From assembly GCA_001695595.3 (NCBI GenBank), contig MBPM02000068.1:415806-479805 (forward strand): 64,000 nucleotides of DNA. Reading direction: 5' to 3'. Positions 11,366 to 20,600 of this stretch are shown one piece after another (position 1 is the first letter of the stretch; each line of letters starts with the position of its first letter). The stretch comes from Plasmopara viticola. Its lineage: Eukaryota > Oomycota > Peronosporomycetes > Peronosporales > Peronosporaceae. The position numbers and the translations under genes were made by a program. A model generated the notes under the pieces. It searched no databases. It was given only the letters and a program-made list of their open reading frames with translations, and had not been told where the DNA came from.

Positions 11366-11442
11366 AATTGTAGTATAGCTTAGTAAATTCATAAGTATAC
11401 TCGCCTGTCACGGGCGACCCGGATTCGAAACTTAAACGGGAA
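11366..11442 (+). pseudogene. tRNA-Asp relic outside the array
   Basis: The segment keeps AAGTATACTCGCCTGTCACGGGCGACCCGGATTCGA, which matches the D-arm end, the anticodon arm with GTC in the loop, and the start of the T arm of tRNA-Asp. The D arm is expanded, and the acceptor stem and T-stem 3' side are damaged. After it comes TGTCTCTTCAAACTCGC, matching the array's downstream sequence. It is unlikely to be functional. Confidence 0.65.
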
Positions 11443-11693
11443 TGTCTCTTCAAACTCGCTTTCTCACTCGTTAATTTGCTGTTTCCAGAAAATACAACGA
11501 CGCTCTTACATGCCCCTTTACATCATTACAACCTCGAACAGTTGGTAAGTCAGGCACTCGGGGACTCGTCATAAGAAATAAGCTAACAAAATAGAGACAA
11601 AAACATTTCTGACCGAAATGACCTCACATATTTCTTCCCGACGTTTAATATGCTTTACAAGGGAATTTACTCTTTAAGAGGCTTTCAAAATGT

Positions 11694-11815
11694 CAAGTGT
11701 GCCATCGCAACTCTAACAAGAGCAGTGTGGCAAAGTACTGGTTCGTCAGACTTCTGGCAAATGGACGAGCTCTATAAATGGCTCATAACCACGCGCAAGT
11801 AGAGGGGTGAGCAAA
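11694..11815 (+). repeat. Dispersed copy of upstream module without tRNA
   Basis: It starts with AAGTGTGCCATCGCAACTCT (array AAGTGTGTCATCTAACTCT) and continues through GTACTGGTTCGTCAGAC, GAGCTCTATAAATGGCTC and AGTAGAGGGGTGAG in array order. The tRNA half is absent. A plus-strand open frame just downstream (11807-12088) contains short Ala/Thr/Lys repeats and is not judged to be a gene. Confidence 0.6.
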
Positions 11816-14540
11816 GTTTGCTCAATTGGCCTCTGCGTCAAGTCCGTGACTTGCAAAAAGGCAGAGTCAGCAACAAAGGCTACGCCAACAATCAAAGATA
11901 CGCCTGCAACTAGGGCTACGCCTGCCCGAAAGGCTGAACCAGCAGCGGCAAGCCTTAAAACGCTCATTTCCCTTTGCAATGGGATTCAGGCACCTAACGC
12001 GTACAGCTTTATCGGTTCGCAGCCCCTCAGTCTTACAACCAAAAGGGTGGTGCGGCAAGGCGCTGAGAGTACCTCAGGACTTGAGTGAGACTCGTAGTTC
12101 CGAGAATATTAATACCTCATGAGACATTCCATGGGTACGATCGTCTCGGAAAGGTGAAAGGTGTACGCCGACCCATGTCATTCTAGGACCGCGAAAAGTT
12201 TGACGAAACAATATTTTGCAAAGCTGACCCTTTCCAACGGTAAAGTTTTGTATCTAGCCATACTTCATCTCTTGATATACATATTTGACTTCCCTCTTTC
12301 GTGTTCGTTCAACAGATATTCTATCGTATATTTTGGGCAGACGTACTCGATCTTTCGCTCTGGTGATTGTTTCAGCTGACGTTAAGCAAAACTAGATACC
12401 TGTTTTCGTAGAAAACCTTGTCGCACATTGGGGACTTTAATGAAGAAACTATCTGAGCCTCTTATCTACTTATTATAGAAGCATCTCTGTTCTGAAGAGC
12501 AAGCAGAGCGCAAATTCTGCGATGTTTAATCTTTTCGCTTCGTCTTCCTCTCTATCGGAGAATTGCACGCTGAAGACATCGGCAAGCTCATTCCCGATCG
12601 CCGAAATATTTTTATCCAAAGCTTTACGATTAACCACGGGTCGCTATTCGACACCGTTGTTTGCGGAAAAAGGTAACAAATAATTGCTGGATCAATAGAC
12701 AGCCTAAAGGGCCTCATTTCCGATCCGGTGGGAGTTTGCTGGTGCGTTTCTAGACACCAAGTTTAAAAACCATGTCGGATGTAGGAATCCTTCGAGTCTT
12801 CAGCCAGAAAACAACGTTCGCTGCCATATGACTGATCCGAGACATCTTCGTCGATGATGAAAGATGTTTTGTATATTTAAAGGTATTTTATATTAAGGAA
12901 CATCACCTCTGAGATAATTGGCTTACGCTGTAGCCAAGAGCTATGAAGGTTCGAGGTTGAGAGACTTAACCACCTCGATAATGCCTTCAATCAGAGCATG
13001 CCTGCGAAATACAACGCTCTATATTATTTCTGCAGACAAGGCCTTAGGTCTTGCCACGAAGTCGCTAGGATTCGTTTTCGTATTGCATTTCCATGCTCTA
13101 TCAGCGGAGCCATGCTACCCTTTCTAAGTGGTACTTTGCACACGTGTGATCTGATTGCAATATTTTGTTATCCGTTCTTGGTGGCTTTATATTGTCCACT
13201 CTTGGAACTATGTAATTGTGTGTTGCAGACATATGTTACCCGCTTGCAAAACTTTGCTACCTGCAGCTAATGCTCTATATTTACCACCTGTAGAGCTATA
13301 GGACCTACAACACTTTTTAAGCCTCTCTGGCACCCGATGCCACCAGTGGAACTTTGCTGCCCGCTAATGAAAGTTCTAGATGTGTTTTGAAATGTTCCTT
13401 CGGTAAAACATGTGTTAAGTTACAGGGCCTATTGGGCGTATGGCCTACCTGGGTACCCATGGCTTTTTATTGCCGAGTAATCTAGTGCTCGACTATTTTG
13501 AGCCAAAGCATGCCAAGGTCGAATCATACTTGTCCATATAAAGAGCAAGAACTGGATTCGACTACATAAAATCATTACATTTTACAGCCAGGTCAGTGCT
13601 AATTTAAAAGCTTCAGAGTTGTTCAGTTAGCAGGCCTCAGTGCATACTTATCATTTCCTGTGCAACTTAAACAAATCGACAACAAGGCCGTCGGAAGCAT
13701 TATTTGTCTTCAGTATATAAATATATTCCTACGACGGTCCTCGAGAGCCTTCACCAACTTTTAATGGTCTTTGTGATGCAAAGTGCACTAACAGCGTCGT
13801 TGTATGCTTTAAAAACAACAAACAGCGAGTGAATGAACGAGACAGAAGAGTGTCTCGTCCGGAATTGAATAAGATCACTCGCGTGGCAGGCAAGTATACT
13901 AATTTCTAAACCTAAAAAGTAAGGCTGCTCCAAAGCCTTCCTCGCCTCAGAGACTCTCTGGCGGGTAAACCTTACAAGGCTTGTCTCTTGCAGTACAGGT
14001 GCCCTTGTAAATGACGCACCCCTAAGTGTCGTGGGCCGAAGCAACATTTAATTGTGTTGGCTTTGTCACTGTGAAATGATCCAGCCTACTGGCAGCCCTC
14101 TCAACTGCTATTTTAGTTATCGTTATGACCAATACGACTTTTAGATAAAATACCAGAGCGCCATCCTTTCTATTAAATCCAATCCATGTCTTAGTGAAGG
14201 AGGATGTAAATGGCTGTCTGAAACAAAGCTATTTCACGTCTTAAAAGAATGATGGACAGCAGGAATCCTACCAGCGATTTTGTTTCCTATGCACTGAATT
14301 TATGGCGTGTGAACAGTCCATCCTCGTCATCAGAATATAGAATATCGTCGTAAGGTAGCAAGGACTATTCCAAAAAAACAAAACTTGTTATAATGATTTT
14401 TATATCTACGTTTTAACAACCAATGGCACTAATGAGGTCAATAATCGCTTTGAGATATATTTCCTGGAGCCCTTAGCAGCTATATTAGTCGATGCATATG
14501 CGTTACCCCGAAAATAACTGAAGTCGGGTGCCTCCCCACG
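11816..14540. other. Gene-poor stretch
   Basis: No gene is supported. Several open frames of 60-98 codons exist on both strands (for example 12918-13270 plus and 13751-14047 minus) but have no motif, no clear coding composition and no credible context. No tRNA or mobile element was recognised. Confidence 0.45.
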
Positions 14541-14543
14541 TCG

Positions 14544-14557
14544 TCACTCCCGCTTCT
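14544..14557 (+). promoter_or_regulatory. Candidate oomycete initiator for RGS gene
   Basis: TCACTCCCGCTTCT lies 80 nt upstream of the ATG at 14624 and fits TCAYTYY. Pattern match only. Confidence 0.35.
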
Positions 14558-14623
14558 TCGTCTTGTACAGCGCCTTCAAGTAAACGTGCACTGTGCTATC
14601 TTCTCTGCTGACACTTGGCGACT

Positions 14624-15766
14624 ATGTCAAAGAAGGGTACCAATGAGATCGAGACGCTCGTAAAGGTGCTAGAGAAAGGTGACAAGGATAAACGTGACAT
14701 TGAGATTGACGACATCATTTCAAATCCCATATCATGTGGCTATTTGCTTGACTTTTGCCAGAAACAAGTACGAATGAGCTGTAGTATTTTGTGTCGGATG
14801 AGTTGCTTATTCTACTTTATCTGAATTGGTGTAGTACTGTGCAGAGAATTGAATTTTTTCATGGCTGTTGATAAATTTAAAGACGAGTGTGGATTGCTCG
14901 ACTTTCGCGACCCAGAGTCCGTGCAGTCGTGTAAGGAGATGGCTGATCAAATTTGGGCCGATTTTTTATCGTTAAATTCACCTAACGAGGTGAGTTTGCC
15001 ATCTGATGATCGTAATCAGACCCAGGAACGCATGAAGCGTCCAGGTGAATACCGCGGCAAGCTCTTCGACGTAGCGCTGCAGGATGCCATCAAGACCTTG
15101 CAAAAAGACACACTCATGCGATTTCTTAAGGCGCAGCAGTACACAGAAATGGCTTCGAAAGTCACGGCCGTCCACAATTCGATTGTCAAAAAGGAGCTCG
15201 ACTCGGACAATTCGTACCAGATTGACTTTCCGACAGTTACAACACTTACAGACGAAAAAATTGCGAAAGGCAACTACTCGCTTGACGAAATATTAGACGA
15301 CAAGATACTTTTTCGTGAAATGCTCGACTTTCTTGGAAAAGTGAGTCTATAGTTATAGCCATGTGCGGTGCTCTTTCATTTAACATTTTTTTTTTTAGAA
15401 TTCAAAGCCGAAAATCTTAAGTGTGCGCGTCAGATCCGGCGGTACGAAGAATTGGCGTCGCAGATGAAGGGCGATGAACTCAAGAACTTTGCGTGGAGCT
15501 TGTATCTTAACTTCATCGCTCCCAGCTCCCCATTTGAAGTTTCTTGTACAAATTTGGATCGCAAGTCTGTCCAACTGCGTCTTGGCTGCCCCACCAAGTC
15601 TATGTTTGAACCCATTAAAGAAAACACGATGCTTGTGCTCAGGCAAGACCAAAAAGCTTTTCTGCAGCAGCTGCAGCCCAAGACGCTCAAGGATCGACTG
15701 AAAGCCGAAAAGACTGGGACGTCGTCTCAAAAAAGTGGTTTTCTTTCAAAGTTCAAAGTCTTTTAA
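14624..15766 (+). CDS. RGS-domain protein (tandem RGS), with two apparent frame breaks
   Basis: Three exons: 14624-14767, 14835-15340 and 15399-15766; introns of 67 nt (GTACGA..GTAG) and 58 nt (GTGAGT..TTTTTTAG). About 339 residues if both breaks are repaired. RGS domains accelerate GTP hydrolysis on G-protein alpha subunits. Evidence: exon 1 ends GYLLDFCQKQ and exon 2 reads YCAEN then NFFMAVDKFKDE, the core RGS helix pattern; a second RGS-like region runs from LFREMLDFLGK through EFKAENLKCARQIRRYEEL to the C-terminus. Oddities: one base is missing near 14849-14850 (GAGAATTG where GAGAATTTG would keep frame), and one base is missing at the exon 2/intron 2 junction (AAA|GTGAGT then AATTC; the frame needs an extra G). 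An alternative intron (donor near 14790, acceptor CAG at 14844) would bypass the first break but spoil the motif. Either an assembly error or a decaying gene. Confidence 0.75.
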
Positions 15767-15888
15767 TGGTGGAAGAGAGACGCGCATGCACAAACGTTCT
15801 GGCGTTTTACTTTCCTGTCTTGCACCCTTCGGCCTCTTTAATTGATATGAATATAGAGCTTCATTAAATACAGTCTCATACTTTCCCT

Positions 15889-16431
15889 TCACAGTCCAGC
15901 CGCCGCACTTAATAGCTTCCGGTCGTGAATAGCCACAAAAGCCATTTCCATTTCCACGTCCTGCATAAGAGCAGAGTCTACAGGCGCGTCGTTCATGGTC
16001 AAATCACTCTCCGTCTTATAATGCGCATTCTGCACGGCCTCAACTTGTTCATCACCCTCTTCGTCATCTTCTAGTTCTTCCTCCTCCTCATCGACGTCCT
16101 CGTCCAACTCCGCGACAGTGCGCACCACAGGGCCTTTCTTCAGCGCCTCTTGCGTCACGTCAACCGCTGCTGAAATCTCTTCGTTTTCGTACACAAATCG
16201 CGTGTGTTTGCCCTGAAAAACCGGAAGCCCTCTTGCCACATTCTCTTCGTTGTGAAAAAATTCAGAGCGAGCGCCGAGCTTTGGCTGCGCACGCACAATG
16301 GCGTTTAAACGCTCCACTTCTTGCGTCGTAAACTCCACCGCCTCGCGTTCATATTCAGAGATAGAAATTCGCTGTGCATACTGCTTTGGTCCTGTATACG
16401 AGACGTCGTCCATGGCGTAATCCGTGTCCAT
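15889..16431 (-). CDS. Conserved-looking acidic protein of unknown function
   Basis: Single-exon gene for 180 residues. The open frame extends four codons further upstream to a TTG, but the first ATG is at 16431 (MDTDYAMDD). I do not recognise the family. The N-terminal half is ordinary globular-looking sequence (YEREAVEFTTQEVERLNAI). Residues about 104-130 are strongly acidic (a DEDVDEEEEELEDDEEGDE stretch), followed by a short C-terminal segment rich in Met, Asp and Ala. No signal peptide or membrane span is seen. Such acidic tracts are common in nuclear or ribosome-biogenesis proteins, but that is only a hint. It ends 122 bp from the RGS gene (convergent) and starts 108 bp from the divergent gene at 16540, so the two probably share a bidirectional promoter. 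Confidence 0.7.
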   Translation of the reverse strand: MDTDYAMDDVSYTGPKQYAQRISISEYEREAVEFTTQEVERLNAIVRAQPKLGARSEFFHNEENVARGLPVFQGKHTRFVYENEEISAAVDVTQEALKKGPVVRTVAELDEDVDEEEEELEDDEEGDEQVEAVQNAHYKTESDLTMNDAPVDSALMQDVEMEMAFVAIHDRKLLSAAAGL

Positions 16432-16539
16432 CGTAATGCTCAATCGGTTTTTGACAAAACCGCTTTCAAATTTGAATGGTGACGGGCTTTCTGCATTAAC
16501 TATTGGGAAGTTTCGAAAATGATCTGCTCACTGTGAATA

Positions 16540-17454
16540 ATGTCGAATGGAGCGTTTGACCATCGCGGCAGCAGTATTGCAACCGCGGTGGATACTTGCA
16601 TTGAGCGCATTGTCGACCATTTTGAAAGCAACGACTCGGCGCTTCGCTTGGATGTGCTGCGGGCTCTGAGTAACCAAGCAAAGTTGGCGTTCGAAACCAC
16701 GCGCGTGCGTGAGCATCTCATTAAGCACCCAGTGTCTTCTGATTTGTATGCAGGTCTGACGAGTCAATCGCCAGTGTATAAGATACTGGTCGAGCAGCTG
16801 ACTGTGGACAGCTGCAGCTGCGTTTATGACTTTCAGCGCAACGTCGTCATGACCACGGACGTGCGGTGGACGCTCGGGTCAAAATGCAGCCCAAAACGCA
16901 CCAAGAAGCGCAAAACAACGTCGAGTTCACTTCGTAAAGAGAAGACAACGATGCTTACAACGTACAGATTTGAGAGAGTAAGAAATGTAGAGAAGGACGA
17001 ACGAGAGACTCTGATCAAGTTTACAGTCATCGTGGCTTTTGGAGACGAGGATGCAACTCCACGAGAGCTGCTGCACTTTGAGATGGCATGTGAGCATGCA
17101 TACCCCAAGAGTTACTACGAATCTCAGCAGCAAGTAGCAAGTGAAGAAATAGAGGACGACACAAAGGAGGAGACACAGACTCGACAGCAGCTCGAGGAAA
17201 AGGAGCAAGAGAACGACGAATGTGAGAGTATAGAACGGAACAAAAAGGATTTTGGCGAAGAGCTCCGTAGCTTCCGTTTTAGTAACGAGGTGCTGGTAGA
17301 TATGGGTGGATGGATGGGAGCTGGTGACGAGGAGTTGGACCCCGTGGACGTCATTGGCTTCTTCATGGCGCTGCCCGTGTACGAGGACGAGTGGCTGATG
17401 GACGAGCGCGTATGTGAGATTCTTTTTCAAGGCGAAGAGAGCCCGCGAGAATGA
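16540..17454 (+). CDS. Protein of unknown function with Lys/Arg patch and acidic linker
   Basis: Single-exon gene for 304 residues starting at ATG 16540 (MSNGAFDHRG). No family recognised. It has an N-terminal helical region (about residues 15-90), a strongly basic patch around residues 117-135 (PKRTKKRKTTSSSLRKEK) that could serve as a nuclear localisation signal, a beta-rich middle (LIKFTVIVAFGDED), an acidic Glu/Gln-rich linker (about 203-235) and a conserved-looking C-terminal block containing VDMGGWMGAGDEELDP and FFMALPVYEDEW. No signal peptide. The start lies 108 bp from the divergent acidic-protein gene, and the 3' end is about 180 bp upstream of the giant FN3/EF-hand gene on the same strand. 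Nuclear location is inference from the basic patch alone. Confidence 0.75.
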   Translation: MSNGAFDHRGSSIATAVDTCIERIVDHFESNDSALRLDVLRALSNQAKLAFETTRVREHLIKHPVSSDLYAGLTSQSPVYKILVEQLTVDSCSCVYDFQRNVVMTTDVRWTLGSKCSPKRTKKRKTTSSSLRKEKTTMLTTYRFERVRNVEKDERETLIKFTVIVAFGDEDATPRELLHFEMACEHAYPKSYYESQQQVASEEIEDDTKEETQTRQQLEEKEQENDECESIERNKKDFGEELRSFRFSNEVLVDMGGWMGAGDEELDPVDVIGFFMALPVYEDEWLMDERVCEILFQGEESPRE

Positions 17455-17635
17455 CAATGATGAGGTAGATGTAGACGGGGAGTAAGTAGCGATCGTATAG
17501 CTTTGACTATTGAGACGCCTTCAGCCGTCACGCAATGCTATTTCAAGCCGACTGGTGTAAGACGTTTCAATTGCTTTCGTCGTGTTAGGCATATTTCTTC
17601 TGCCGATCCCTGCGCTTATAAAAACAGCAAAAGAC

Positions 17636-20600
17636 ATGGTGGCGGCCAAGTATTTGAGCGTCCAAAGCAGCAAACAGACTCTACAGCGCCCCCCGTCACT
17701 AACGCGCGACGATTGCATTGATGACTTGTATGAAAACAATGCATTTGGCGACGAAGACGATGCGCTCGAGAAGGCTACAGCAAAGGCGGAAAGGAAAATG
17801 ATGTCAAACGCTGTGGAGCCGCAAGGAGTCAAAGGGGCTTTTGACAGCAAAAGCCAGGGACACAAGGTGCACTTTGACGTATGGGTAGCTCGAAAGGACA
17901 AGTACGAACGTATGGCACGAGCATTGGCTCAGTTGGATTCGAGCCGCGCTGCTAGCGAGGATTCTTGGCTAGAGGTAGCGGTGGCCCTTGCAGCGACCGA
18001 TTGTCAGCTCAAGACAGGCAAGACGTCGGCTTGTGACTGTGCAGGCGTGTGTCGTGAGCCTGCACATTCTGTGGTCAGGCAGCGCACGCGTTGTCAGTGT
18101 CCAGCACAGAAATGTTCGCTATGCAAACGCTGCGTTGGTACGAAGCCAGGAGCAATAAATCCAAAAATGATTGCAGTGCTAGAGCAATACGAAGGAGTCC
18201 TTGGCAAATCTCTTGATAGTACGCGAGACATATTGACACTTGCAGGAAGACTTGTTCGCACCGGTGAAAGCCAGAGCCTTAGTTTGCAGAATGGAAACTC
18301 CATCCGCATCACCACAGCTGCTTATCGAATGGCGAAAACCGTCCTGGCGCAGTGCAGTGTTTTGGAATCAGCAGAAGGGGTGAGACTTCAACGCCCTTGC
18401 ACGTGCCCCGTGCGCCCATTGGGAGACCTGTGGGTGAAGTGGAGCACGAAAAACCACACGTTCTCACGCGTGCCGCTCACTGAAGACGAAGCGAAACAAT
18501 TTTCAGCAGGCACGCGACAAATGATGGATTCCGAGAAAAGTGAAGACGGTGTTACGACATACTACATGACTCTGAAATGGCACGCAGCCGTCAAGCCACA
18601 GAAGGGGGATACCGCCAAGATTGCTGCCCGGCGGGCGCTCTCGACAGACCAAAAGAGGCAAAACGCTTTTTTCCTTGGACTTTGTAAGAAATACTGGCAA
18701 AAAGCCCAACTACGCGTGGCTGAATATCTTCAAAAGACGTTGAGTGCAGCAAATGACAATGCGCAAGGCTCTGGCAAAGGAACGGCGGATGTCGAAATGG
18801 CGGCACTGAACTGTCTTGGCGTGCGGCGTATGTTGCATTGGTTAGAAGAAGATGCAGAAGCTTTGGAAAACGCTCGTCAGGAAGATGCTCGTGAGAAAGC
18901 CGAGGGAGGAATCGTGGCACACAATGCGTGGGTACGGCGGAAGGACCGCCTCCGTATTCGAATGCCAGCTTCGAAGGCAAATGACGGCGTGCGACCTACT
19001 CGACATATACCACCACCTCGTTTTGACTTTTCCATGGGCTCTGGTGTAGTGCGCCATAAGCGGCCTTGCCGTCCACCAAGCTCGACCGCTGAGCTCATGC
19101 AGAATAGCGGGCTCAAGTACGTCCATGCGATGAGTGAAGGTTTCCAGGGTCGTGGTGGAGACTTGGAGAAAAGCAAGCAGGTGCTTGTCCAACAGGGCCA
19201 TGTGCTGCGCGAGAACTTTGATCAAGACATCGCAGATGACGACGAAGATCCCGACTCAAAGCCTTTTTCTAAAGACCGCTATCTTTTTGAGCGCCGCAAC
19301 AACCCAGCACTTCGTGAAAAAGTGGAAGGAGATCGCCGTCGACGAGAGCAAAGTCATGAAAGCTATGCAGCTTGGATAGCACACAAGGCAATGCGAGACA
19401 AAGCAGTCAAGTTCATGAAGCACCTTCCATCGCCACGAGATGGGGCAAAGAGTGACTTGGCCGGCGACAGCAAGGCTGAGTACGAAAACGATTTCGATGA
19501 GGACTTATGTCCAAGTGGTCCTGTGACGCCAGCGGCGATGCGTTGGGAAGCGGTTGGGGAAGCACTTAAAGCCATAGACCGCAATTTGTTGGAGACGTGG
19601 GTGCGTTGGAGTCGTGGCTTTCGCAGTGCTGGGCGCTGCCGTGCATTCTGGGAAAGCTTTGCTCCAATAAGTTGTGACGTCCATTGTGCGTCTTCGCCAT
19701 TGCGAGATGTGTTTCTCAAGCTGCTACATCGTCCGTCGGGCGTTAATTATCGACAGGCTTGCGTTGAATTTTGCACAAAGCGGTACAAACAGGCTTTGGC
19801 TCGCGGTGATAACGTCACTGAAGACGGCGACGAGCTTGACGAAGAGCTGCAGGATGACAAGCTTATCACACGGTATGGATTAATAACTGGACGTGAGCTA
19901 GCCGTCCTTGTTCGTGGTCTTGGGGTTGTGTTGCAGCCAGAGGAAACGCAGCGGCTCGTAGAATTCTTTACTGACCCTGAAGAGGTCCAAGAATCAAGAG
20001 TGGCAAACCGAATAAAGTTAAAGTCGTTTCTAGCTGTCTTGGGAGACGAACGTCGCGCATTATGTCGTGGAGACACGGAGCAATTGCTGAGCTCGATCTG
20101 TATGTGGGAGACTGTGTGCCACGAATGTGGCATGTTGAATGCCTTTCAGCTCGTACTCGGTACGGAAGGTTCCAGTCATCGACGTCGCGCAGAGCTTCCC
20201 GGACATGTGTGTCGGCGTGAAAGATATGGAGGCCGATTCAATTGTCGACCGGAAAGTGATATGATCGTTGTCCGGCGCGTAGCTCCTCGACGCTGTGCCT
20301 TTGCACAATGGGATGATTCAAATGCTACATTATCTCTAAAAAAACTAGAGCTGTGGTCCGCAGAGTCACGAGAGCAACATGTTTTGCGTAGGTTAGTGAC
20401 TTCTGGACAGCCTCCAGCTATCCCTACCTTTGAAAGAGATGACGATAGTGACACGCTGGACTTGACCACAATGCTACGTTTGCGCTGGAGTATGTCTGAA
20501 ACTGGGAATGGTGGAGCTCCAGCTTTCTACCAGCTCGAAACGGCGGGTGCCGAAGGATCAGCAACATTTCGAGTGAACACTTACCACGAGATTTGTCGAG

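Noticed and set aside
11807..12088. Frame with short Ala/Thr/Lys/Pro repeats
   Set aside because: Short, in repeat-derived DNA right after a decayed module copy; no motif or promoter.
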